Shown here piece after piece: positions 37,459 through 45,593 of a stretch of DNA of 64,000 nucleotides. Made by a program: the position numbers and the translations under genes. Positions within the stretch are counted from its first letter, which is position 1; every line of letters starts with the position of its first letter. The DNA comes from Pseudalgibacter ostreae (lineage in GTDB: Bacteria; Bacteroidota; Bacteroidia; Flavobacteriales; Flavobacteriaceae), in assembly GCF_042427585.1 (NCBI RefSeq), contig NZ_JBHMFC010000074.1, forward strand, positions 1 to 64,000, in the 5' to 3' direction. Below the pieces are notes generated by a model that saw only the letters and a list, made by a program, of their open reading frames with translations, had not been told where the DNA came from and searched no databases.

Positions 37459-38712
37459 TTATTTCCACGTAATCTTAGCTTTTTTGGCCTCTGTATCCAG
37501 CCAAACACTCGCGTGCTCGAATTCACGGGTAAAGATCCATTCTTCAGGATTAACACGCTTATAAGCTTCTTTTGGACTTCCTAGTGGCTTATTGAGTTTA
37601 GGGTAATCTACCAAATTGCCATCATCTAAATTCCAGCCCCAATTCCATTGAAAATACGAGTACGGCTGTGCACCAATAAGGTAACAAGCCAAGTAATATT
37701 CCAACTGATCCTTAGACTTTTGCTCAATACCTTCAGTACCTGTTGCACCAAGGGTAATATCTGCCTTTCCTTTGCCCTTGGCCCCGAAACGGTAAATCGA
37801 CATTTTTCCTGCTTTAGAAATTCGAAGCATATCTTCCCAATCTCTTAAAAGGCTTTCTTTACTCATAACAGCATTATTATAATGCTCGAACATGAAACCG
37901 TCGCAAGAAGGGAAAACCTCTTTAGTGTTAGCGGCGTTGTTACCAATCAACAGTTTATCCGGGCCCATTTCTTTTTTCAAGTTAGCCATCATTTCACCTT
38001 TGGCTACTGCTATTTCTGCTAGTTTATCAAGAGGGTAATCTGCATTTACATCTACATTCATACGATCAATAAAAATGCCATCGGCACCAGAAATCTTCAC
38101 ACCCTCAACAGCGGATGCCACCCACCATTTACGAAAATCAGGATTTAAACAATCAAAATAATACGAAAAAGCAGGGCCATTCGTTTTTTCCTTGAATTTA
38201 CCAGTTTCTGGATTAACTTCTAAGAATTTGGCCAGTGTTTTGTTTTTAGCGATGCCCTCTGGAGTAAGCTCATGATTAAATCTTGGGAAAGGCCAAGCTA
38301 CATACGAATTGTAATAGAATAATACTTTAGACTCTGGTTTAACTTTATGAAATGCTTCCACTTCATGTTTTGTTCCTAGCACTTGGTCTCCAAGTTGGCG
38401 AAAACCGTGTGATTTTTCGATACATATAAAGTCGGTTTTATTAGCTATAAATTGAACCTCATCTGGTTCTAGAACACGGTCAATATCACCAAAATGGTAG
38501 TACATGGGTGTGGTTTCCCAACTAAATTTCGGGAATAATGGGTTCGTTTTAAAAGGGGTTCCATCACTTGTTTTTAATACGGATTTTGTAGACCCGCACG
38601 CACTTAAGCCTAAAACAATACTTAAAACACCAATCGTATTAATGATTCGCTTTTTTGTAGCTTTTAGATCGTAATTGGCATACTTTCTACCCGATTTATT
38701 TAATTGCTTCAT
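37459..38712 (-). CDS. Putative TIM-barrel glycoside hydrolase (GHL15-like), copy B, lipoprotein
   Basis: About 417 residues from the ATG at 38712. Upstream in-frame starts at 38742 and 38757 are possible; I chose this one because it gives the shortest basic segment before the lipobox (VLGLSACGS). The body follows copy A block by block (YNSYVAWPF, GADGIFIDRMN, FMFEHYNN, FQWNWGWNLDDG, FTREFEHASVWLDTE). Copy A has an ordinary signal peptide, while copy B is a lipoprotein, so the duplicates are probably placed in different compartments. The copies diverge most in the loop after the IDRMN block, near the putative active site, which could change subsite specificity. Confidence 0.62.
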   Translation of the reverse strand: MKQLNKSGRKYANYDLKATKKRIINTIGVLSIVLGLSACGSTKSVLKTSDGTPFKTNPLFPKFSWETTPMYYHFGDIDRVLEPDEVQFIANKTDFICIEKSHGFRQLGDQVLGTKHEVEAFHKVKPESKVLFYYNSYVAWPFPRFNHELTPEGIAKNKTLAKFLEVNPETGKFKEKTNGPAFSYYFDCLNPDFRKWWVASAVEGVKISGADGIFIDRMNVDVNADYPLDKLAEIAVAKGEMMANLKKEMGPDKLLIGNNAANTKEVFPSCDGFMFEHYNNAVMSKESLLRDWEDMLRISKAGKMSIYRFGAKGKGKADITLGATGTEGIEQKSKDQLEYYLACYLIGAQPYSYFQWNWGWNLDDGNLVDYPKLNKPLGSPKEAYKRVNPEEWIFTREFEHASVWLDTEAKKAKITWK

Positions 38713-38836
38713 AGTAATACTTAATTTAATTATATTTTTCATTTCTCTTAATAGCAACGCTATTACAATTCTTTTTTAAGGATTTGATGTTTCTCTTTTT
38801 ACTTAAAAAACAAAATCTAGCCCAACTATATATACC

Positions 38837-41272
38837 TTAATTTAAAACTTGAATAAAATCCATATGGACGACGTTCTCCGATTTAGATTCCGTTTTAAAA
38901 GTTATCGTGTTTTTTCCCGATTTCAAAAAAACCGAAATGGCATGATTTTCCCAAACCTGCCAGCCTCCTGTTGATTTGATCTTGAGCCGCTCACTTTTCT
39001 CACCATTCACATAAACCCCAATATTATCACAATCTTTATTACCAGCCGCATATCGTAAAATAACGTCGTATGTCCCCATCTCTTCTGCCGTTACAGAAAA
39101 GGTTATTTTCGCCCCCTTCTTGTTATAAAACCCGCTCATATAAGCTGTTCCAGAAAAACCAGAGTAATGTTTATCCAACTTAACACGATTACTTAACTGC
39201 GCCTGTTCTGCCTCATAACGACTCCCTGAAATTGGAGCGGCATGCTGACTAGCTTTGGTAGTTAGACTTACAATTTGCGTTTTAGTGTCATAACGTTTTC
39301 CGTTTTCAAATACGATTTCCGGAATCACTTCAAGCAGATGATGATAGTTTTCTTCAACCCCAGCTGCCCTTATAATGGATAAAGCTTCATCTGGCCAATC
39401 GGCATTCGGAACCACATGTATGTCGGTTACTGTGCAATTGGGAGCACCAAGCTTCATCTCCTTAGAGGTCGTGTAAATGTTACGATAATGATTATCATGT
39501 TTATTACGCCATTTGTTCAGTTCGAAAATATCTTGATCTGGCCGCACTTCAAAAACATGGTCTTTACCTGTATACCAAGCCGTTCCCTCATCAGGGTGAT
39601 ACACCCCTTGAAAATGAGTGGTTGCTGCTTTTACATAGTTCCCATCTGAAGTAGAATTGGGCTGGCTGCCAAGCGTATAGTAAGCACCGCCATCATGTAA
39701 CATATTCATACAATCGTACACGCGATTATAGCTAAAAACATTATTTCGAGCGGTTGTGGTTGGATTATTTGGAACTGATATTTCATCAAAATTATTCCAA
39801 CCCCAGCCCACACTAACCGCAGAATAATTACTTTTTTGAATATGATTTTTAACAATCTTTAGGCCGTCTACAAAATAAGCAGTGATAGGAGCGTGGCCAT
39901 AGAACATGGTCGTCATATCGTACAACACATTGTTTTCAACGAGTATATTACGACAAACCCCCTCTTCTTCTGGCGAATATCTTGCATAATCATGACTATC
40001 CCCCTCGTAAACATGCTGCGGATGGCCAACCTGAATGGCACCACCACCAATATCATAACAAAGATTCCCTACAAATTGACTATCGGTAACATCATTGATA
40101 AAACCAATACCCTCGTTACCCACATGCTTAAAGACATTGTTTTTAAATTGAATATGTTGTGCACCGCTTACATTAATGGCACTAGGCATGGCATCGTACG
40201 CTCGATACGCGGTTGTATGCCAGTTTGGTTCATCAAAACCACGAACAAATGTTGCTGCTTGCACCGTAGATTTACCCACAGAGCCCCCTACTTCAGGGAG
40301 AACAGCTTCTGTGTAAGCAAAAGTAAGTCCTTCAAAGCTGAGGTTATGTACTCGTTCTGACTTTGATTTTCCTTGAATGGTAATCAAGCTGCCATGACGA
40401 GGCGCATAGACTTCCGCCGTTTCTAAATCCTCACCCTCACGCGGCATATAAAACAAAATTTTATTTTTCCTATCAAAATAAAATTCACCGGGCTCATCAA
40501 GAAGCTCAAAGGCATTGTAAACAACCTGTTGGCCAGATGGATGATAGGCCCCATATTTAATATGGAGAGCCATGGCTCCATAAGGTTGCTGAAACTTAAA
40601 AACCCAATGGCCTTGAGAAGATGTAATATCCCGAATTCCAAGAATGTGCGAATTAAACTTCGTATTGCGTAAAATTTCTATATCCTGCTTATTCGTAAGC
40701 TCAGGAAGCTCATGCAGGGCAATTTGAACACCATCGATAGTAGAACCATCGATCCATGCCCAATCTGCTTGACCTTTTTTAACCTCAAAGGTACCCCAGC
40801 CTTCCTTCACCTTAACAGACTGACTGGCCATGTAAGCCCTTTTACCATTTATAAATAGAGAACGAAGTTTCTCTGGATGATCCAAATGCACCTGATACAC
40901 CTTGCTATTAAACTTTTTCCAACCAGAAACCTTAGTAGCACCGGTAAATACAGGTTTAGCATCTTGGTAAGCGCGATATATAACACGGTGGTTGTTTTTA
41001 CCTCCATCAGCAGGAGTAAACACCACCTCATCCTCAAAGACATAGTCTCCACTTGAAAAGTAGACTATAATATCGCCCGCCATGGAAGGAATCAGCTTGG
41101 ATACCGCTGCCTTAGCCCTAGTAAAGGTTTGAAACGGCTGTTTTTGTGTTCCGGGATTGGCATCTGAACCATTGGGAGCTACATAAAATACTGTTTGTCC
41201 CGCAAATGAAATTAACGGAAGTAACAAAAGCATACAAATCAATAAACCATTTTGAATTTCTTTGTTTTTCAT
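38837..41272 (-). CDS. GH141-like beta-helix glycosidase with CBM6/35-like module
   Basis: 811 residues: signal peptide, a DUF1565-type helix entry (FYVAPNGSDANPGTQKQPF), an inserted beta-sandwich, long right-handed helix coils (~290-560) with HDGGAYYTLGSQPNSTSDGNY, and a C-terminal carbohydrate-binding module (~680-811; YEAEQAQLSN start, HMDFIQVLN end). The layout fits GH141, whose known members are an alpha-L-fucosidase and a xylanase. Placement directly after GH95 favours a fucosidase-type role. Other helix-fold families cannot be excluded without a search. Confidence 0.65.
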   Translation of the reverse strand: MKNKEIQNGLLICMLLLLPLISFAGQTVFYVAPNGSDANPGTQKQPFQTFTRAKAAVSKLIPSMAGDIIVYFSSGDYVFEDEVVFTPADGGKNNHRVIYRAYQDAKPVFTGATKVSGWKKFNSKVYQVHLDHPEKLRSLFINGKRAYMASQSVKVKEGWGTFEVKKGQADWAWIDGSTIDGVQIALHELPELTNKQDIEILRNTKFNSHILGIRDITSSQGHWVFKFQQPYGAMALHIKYGAYHPSGQQVVYNAFELLDEPGEFYFDRKNKILFYMPREGEDLETAEVYAPRHGSLITIQGKSKSERVHNLSFEGLTFAYTEAVLPEVGGSVGKSTVQAATFVRGFDEPNWHTTAYRAYDAMPSAINVSGAQHIQFKNNVFKHVGNEGIGFINDVTDSQFVGNLCYDIGGGAIQVGHPQHVYEGDSHDYARYSPEEEGVCRNILVENNVLYDMTTMFYGHAPITAYFVDGLKIVKNHIQKSNYSAVSVGWGWNNFDEISVPNNPTTTARNNVFSYNRVYDCMNMLHDGGAYYTLGSQPNSTSDGNYVKAATTHFQGVYHPDEGTAWYTGKDHVFEVRPDQDIFELNKWRNKHDNHYRNIYTTSKEMKLGAPNCTVTDIHVVPNADWPDEALSIIRAAGVEENYHHLLEVIPEIVFENGKRYDTKTQIVSLTTKASQHAAPISGSRYEAEQAQLSNRVKLDKHYSGFSGTAYMSGFYNKKGAKITFSVTAEEMGTYDVILRYAAGNKDCDNIGVYVNGEKSERLKIKSTGGWQVWENHAISVFLKSGKNTITFKTESKSENVVHMDFIQVLN

Positions 41273-41318
41273 TTTATAAACCGTTGCTTAACACCTATTC
41301 TTAGCTTTTTGTTCTATT

Positions 41319-43820
41319 TTACTTCTTTTTTATCAAAACAATTTCTTGCCCCGCTACAGTTTCGATATCGTATAAAAACGATGGTTTTAAAACCACCTCA
41401 TTTAGCTGAGCAGATTTGGAAGTTAAAGGCGCTTTGATATCAGGTGTTTGATAAAACGGATTGGCGTTTTGTCCTAAAGCCTGAACAGTATTCTCCTTGT
41501 TTTCTAATATTAATTCGCTGTAAGAACGCACACGGCAGTTACCACCTAAAGTCGATTTAATAACCGCTTTTACCACCTTTCCATTTTCCCACTCTAAAGA
41601 TACAATTTCAAAACCACCCCTAGCTCGTAATCCTTTTACACTTCCATCCTTCCAAACATCAGGAAGTGCTGGAATTAACTGAATAGCACCATCATGACTT
41701 TGTACCAACATTTCGGTTAAACCAGAAGTGAAGCCAAAATTACCATCAATTTGAAAAGGAGGATGTGCATCTAGCATATTGGCATAGGTTCCTCCTTCTT
41801 TTTTAGGATTATCACTACCTACTAACTTTATTTGATCTTTCATCAGCTTATAAGCATGGTTACCATCTAACAAACGAGCCCATAAGTTAATTTTCCAGTT
41901 CATGGACCAGCCTGTTGAAGGGTCGCCTCTTTGGATGAGCGTATTTTTAGAAGCTTCAAACAATTTAGGGTTCTTATATGGTGAGATTTGATTTGAAGGG
42001 TACAGTCCATACAAATGAGATACGTGACGATGTTTATCTTCTGGATCATCCCAATCTTTCAACCATTCTTGTAATTGCCCGTGTTGACCAATTTGCATCG
42101 GAGGAAGTTTGGCAAGAGTTTGTTTAATTGTTTGGATTAATGCCGCATCTGTTCCTAACAATTTTGCTGCCTGCGCGGTTTTGGTAAGCATATCAAAAAC
42201 CAATTGATTATCCATAGTTGCACCATAGGCGATATTTACCATATTAGGATGATGGGCTGGTCGATTTTCTGGCGATGTGGAAGGCGATATTACCAACCAA
42301 CCGTTTTCGGGTTCTTCGCTTAAAAAGCTTAAGCAAAATTCAGAAGCCCCTTTCATTGCGGGATATACAGAGCGTAAATAGTTCAAATCACCATTAAACA
42401 TGTATTTTTCCCATAAATGTTGACTTAACCAAGTACCTCCTGAGGTCCACATCCCCCACGTAGCACCATCTACAGGTCCAGAAATACGCCAGATATCTGT
42501 ATTATGATGCGTTACCCACCCATCAGCTCCATACATATCTTGCGCTGTTTTACGTCCGGTTACAGAGAGGTCTTTTACCATCTCAATTAAGGGGTCGTGC
42601 ATCTCGCTTAGGTTTGTTAGCTCGGCAGGCCAATAATTCATTTCGGTATTGATATTTAGCGTATAGGCACTTTTCCATGGAGGCAATAAGTCATTACACC
42701 AAAGCCCTTGTAAATTCGCTGGCTGCCCTCCAGGTTGCGAAGACGAAATAAGAAGATAGCGCCCAAATTGAAAATACAATGCCGCAAGAGCAGGATCATC
42801 ACTGGTACTAAAATCTCTTATTCTAAGGTCTGTTGGTTTATTACTGGCTTCTGTTTGTCCTAAATCAAGGGCAACTCTATTAAAAAATGATTTATAAAAA
42901 GCCGTGTGACTATCCCATAAATCTTTAAACGATTTTTTTTCGGCGGCCTTAATATAATCGCTTGCTTTTTTATGTGGATTGGCACTAATATCCTGATAAT
43001 TAACAAAATTGGTAGCAATAGAAACGTAAAGAATGGCAGCATTCGCATTAGAGACCGACAATGTATGGCCATTAGCGCTTACTTTCCCACCCTCTGGCAC
43101 GATTTTCAATCTGGACTGAAATTCAACCTGACCTTTAATAGGCTTACCATTTTTAATTCTATTGCTCACATTATCGCTACCAAAACCAATCATTTTTAAC
43201 ACCTTATTTCCTTCTGTAGAAACCGTGACTTTAGAAGGCGCAGGACGATCCATGGTTGCCGAAAAATTGATTTTCCCTTTTTTATTTGCTGTTAACTTAA
43301 TAACAATAACTTGATCTGTAAACGAAGTAAATATTTCACGTTGAAACTCTACACCATCTACGGTATAAGACATTTTATTAACGGCATTTTCAATATCCAA
43401 TTCACGATAGTAGTTAGAAAAATGATCATGTCCTGAAAAATTAAGACGTAAATTCCCAACGGTCTCATAAGGCATACCATGAGAAATATTCGATATAAAT
43501 TTATCATTAGCTAAGTTATGAGCGTCTTGATATTGATCTTTATACATTAAAGCTCTAATCGTCTCTAAAGACGCCTTAGCTTCTGGGTTGTCGTTTCGAT
43601 GCGGGCCACCTGCCCACAATGTATTTTCATTCAATTGAATATTTTCCTTTGAAGGGTTTCCAAATACCATAGCCCCCAAACGTCCATTGCCTAAAGGCAA
43701 AGCTTCGTTCCAATCGGCAGCTGGTGCATCATACCAAAGTGTTAAGGCCCCCTTATCTTGAGAGTACCCTTTTCCAGTACCCAATAATGCAAAAATAAAA
43801 ATGTACAAAATGCGTTTCAT
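41319..43820 (-). CDS. GH95 family alpha-L-fucosidase or alpha-L-galactosidase
   Basis: 833 residues with signal peptide. Family blocks: LWYDAPAADWNEALPLGNGRLGAMVFG (shortened: WNEALPLGNG) at the start, ENTLWAGGP, the NINTEMNYWPAEL active-site segment with its paired Asn/Glu positions, SPSTSPENRP and the C-terminal HPPFQIDGNFG catalytic Asp region. GH95 enzymes invert and release alpha-linked L-fucose or L-galactose. It is the first gene of a nine-gene unit and is preceded by three tandem operator half-sites. Choice between fucose and galactose depends on one active-site position that cannot be judged by eye. Confidence 0.9.
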   Translation of the reverse strand: MKRILYIFIFALLGTGKGYSQDKGALTLWYDAPAADWNEALPLGNGRLGAMVFGNPSKENIQLNENTLWAGGPHRNDNPEAKASLETIRALMYKDQYQDAHNLANDKFISNISHGMPYETVGNLRLNFSGHDHFSNYYRELDIENAVNKMSYTVDGVEFQREIFTSFTDQVIVIKLTANKKGKINFSATMDRPAPSKVTVSTEGNKVLKMIGFGSDNVSNRIKNGKPIKGQVEFQSRLKIVPEGGKVSANGHTLSVSNANAAILYVSIATNFVNYQDISANPHKKASDYIKAAEKKSFKDLWDSHTAFYKSFFNRVALDLGQTEASNKPTDLRIRDFSTSDDPALAALYFQFGRYLLISSSQPGGQPANLQGLWCNDLLPPWKSAYTLNINTEMNYWPAELTNLSEMHDPLIEMVKDLSVTGRKTAQDMYGADGWVTHHNTDIWRISGPVDGATWGMWTSGGTWLSQHLWEKYMFNGDLNYLRSVYPAMKGASEFCLSFLSEEPENGWLVISPSTSPENRPAHHPNMVNIAYGATMDNQLVFDMLTKTAQAAKLLGTDAALIQTIKQTLAKLPPMQIGQHGQLQEWLKDWDDPEDKHRHVSHLYGLYPSNQISPYKNPKLFEASKNTLIQRGDPSTGWSMNWKINLWARLLDGNHAYKLMKDQIKLVGSDNPKKEGGTYANMLDAHPPFQIDGNFGFTSGLTEMLVQSHDGAIQLIPALPDVWKDGSVKGLRARGGFEIVSLEWENGKVVKAVIKSTLGGNCRVRSYSELILENKENTVQALGQNANPFYQTPDIKAPLTSKSAQLNEVVLKPSFLYDIETVAGQEIVLIKKK

Positions 43821-43967
43821 CTGTTTGTTTTTTAATGTTTTATAACCTAGGATATACTTTAATTCTTTTTAACACTGGAGACAACATCGTTTTTACAAAA
43901 AGTCATTTAAATTCAAAGAAACCAGAATTAACGAGATAACAAAAATAGCATACACTATCTTTTTGTT

Positions 43968-44018
43968 TATAAACTATAATTCATTTCCTATAAACTATCA
44001 CTTTTAGTTTATAAATTA
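43968..44018 (-). promoter_or_regulatory. Triple operator: three half-sites at exact 21-bp spacing
   Basis: TATAAACTA at 43968, TATAAACTA at 43989 and TATAAATTA at 44010, all in the same orientation. This is the clearest example of the repeat found upstream of several genes of the locus; elsewhere only two half-sites occur. It lies 148 bases before the GH95 start. Confidence 0.7.
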
Positions 44019-44087
44019 AAATTTTAAATATGTTTTGGCGACATTACTCCCTTTCTCGTTTACAAAATAAAGAAAAGCGTATTAATC

Positions 44088-44141
44088 ACCCCCGCTCTAT
44101 AGCCCAATAGCCACTGTTATCCTATTGGCACACTTGGGGGT
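44088..44141 (-). terminator. Two-part hairpin after beta-helix copy 6
   Basis: An outer 6-bp stem (ACCCCC at 44088-44093 with GGGGGT at 44136-44141) encloses an inner 7-bp stem (CCAATAG at 44104-44110 with CTATTGG at 44122-44128). It lies 8 bases beyond the stop at 44150. No clear T-run follows, so termination is likely but not certain. Confidence 0.45.
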
Positions 44142-44149
44142 ATTTATAG

Positions 44150-45541
44150 TTAATCCCCTTGAACCTGTTCTATTTGAGTAATCTTATTATTAGTGCCATG
44201 ATCGGTAACCTTCCCAAAACTTACAATCGTATTGTTACTTGCTGATGGCTCCAAAACAATGGGATACTCCGTTTCATTACGGATGGAAGAATGCTTACCC
44301 TTCACCACAATTGGTCTAAGATTCTGGTCTATAGGGCCTTCGCTACGGTGTAAAACAATATGATGGTTATCCCCTAAAACATCTGCAAGATTATGAGGTC
44401 CAACTGCATTTGGCGAAGGCAGTATGGTTAGCTCTATATCCTGATGTGATCTAGACAACCTAAAATCACTTAAAGGCGCATAAGTAAAATTCCCAGACGA
44501 CCCCGTGATTTTTCCATTTTTAGGGAGGTTGAAGTTTGTCGCACCACAATCTACCGCTATAGAATTGGTAACCGTAGCCTTGCTGGCCAAATACACTCTT
44601 ATACCCCCTCTCATCTTTTTAACTGTACAATTCTCTACTATAACACTCCCACCATGGGTATAAACCCTGATACCGTCCTCTGATAGAGGATACATAACAT
44701 TTTTTGGAATTGGCTTTCCCTTGGTCATATAATCAGACCTCACGGGTAAGTCTTTAGGGTGCGTTTCCTCATACAAATCTGCGCTAGGCCGCATCCGCCC
44801 CTCTACCAGGGTGTTTTTTATAAGCGTTTCATCGGCAGGTTGTTGCATATAAATACCGTGCCCGAAAGCTTCTTGCTGCACTTCACAGCCATCTACCGTA
44901 TTTCGCTTTCCATTAATTAAGATACCACAACGTTTATCCAAACCAAATACATTGTCGCGCCCAATACCATAAATACTACCATAACCGTATGGAAAAGACC
45001 CTCTTACCGTTAATTTGGTGTTTAAGATGATGTTATCATTTCCTGTAACACTTAATACCGCCTGTCCTTTTAATCCGAAAGCCAAAGTAGAACGGTCTTG
45101 ATTGTAACGACTAAAATCTGTAACCTCTTTAAGTCCGTTTACATAAGCATCCTCAAAAGTTCCGCCCTTGAAAGTGTTATGATTCCCTGAAATAACGATA
45201 TAGCTTTCTTTAATAGCGCCAACAGGTACTTTTACATACACACCAGACAAATCTATTAAATTGTTAGAGCCCGAACAAACAAGCTTTCTCGAACCTTCTG
45301 GAAGACTTGTAAGGGTATAGCTCCCTGGTGCCATAACAATCATTTGATTACTCTTTTGCACAGCATCGCGTAAGGCCGCTAATGTAGAGACCTCTATTTT
45401 AGAGGTGTGCATTACTGCTTTATCCTCGGCTTTAAAACTCAAGCACATTGTAGTAAAAACTAAAAGAACAACAAAAAACGACAAGCTATAGCCTATGTTA
45501 TTTAGCAGTTTCCTACTAACTAGCTTCTGAAAGTTTCTCAT
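44150..45541 (-). CDS. Beta-helix family protein (family copy 6)
   Basis: 463 residues with an N-terminal hydrophobic export signal. Family hallmarks: GSFPYGYGSIYGIG, DKRCGILI, FGHGIYMQ, VEGRMRPSADL (Asp-Asp reduced to Ala-Asp), SEDGIRVY and MRGGIRVYLASKATV. It is the sister of copy 1 (13094-15157), sharing RSH/RSN-x-DIEL/NIEM and SPNA-x-GPHNLADV blocks, but lacks the CBM6-like module and T9SS tail, so it is probably periplasmic where copy 1 is secreted. It is the last gene before the GH95 unit. Activity unknown. Confidence 0.7.
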   Translation of the reverse strand: MRNFQKLVSRKLLNNIGYSLSFFVVLLVFTTMCLSFKAEDKAVMHTSKIEVSTLAALRDAVQKSNQMIVMAPGSYTLTSLPEGSRKLVCSGSNNLIDLSGVYVKVPVGAIKESYIVISGNHNTFKGGTFEDAYVNGLKEVTDFSRYNQDRSTLAFGLKGQAVLSVTGNDNIILNTKLTVRGSFPYGYGSIYGIGRDNVFGLDKRCGILINGKRNTVDGCEVQQEAFGHGIYMQQPADETLIKNTLVEGRMRPSADLYEETHPKDLPVRSDYMTKGKPIPKNVMYPLSEDGIRVYTHGGSVIVENCTVKKMRGGIRVYLASKATVTNSIAVDCGATNFNLPKNGKITGSSGNFTYAPLSDFRLSRSHQDIELTILPSPNAVGPHNLADVLGDNHHIVLHRSEGPIDQNLRPIVVKGKHSSIRNETEYPIVLEPSASNNTIVSFGKVTDHGTNNKITQIEQVQGD

Positions 45542-45593
45542 AACATCCTGTTTTTAAATTTATATTCTATTTTCACAAACTGCTTTAACCCCA

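Larger units (their letters stand above)
43821..44149. other. Intergenic region with triple operator and hairpin
   Basis: 329 bases between beta-helix copy 6 (stop 44150) and GH95 (start 43820). It carries three 21-base-spaced operator half-sites (43968-44018) and a two-part hairpin (44088-44141). No coding potential is seen. Confidence 0.7.

Noticed and set aside
39893..40360. 155-codon plus-strand open frame inside the GH141-like gene
   Set aside because: It is antisense to a well-supported enzyme and has no protein-like features; the same holds for the plus-strand frames at 61130-61555 and 582-956.
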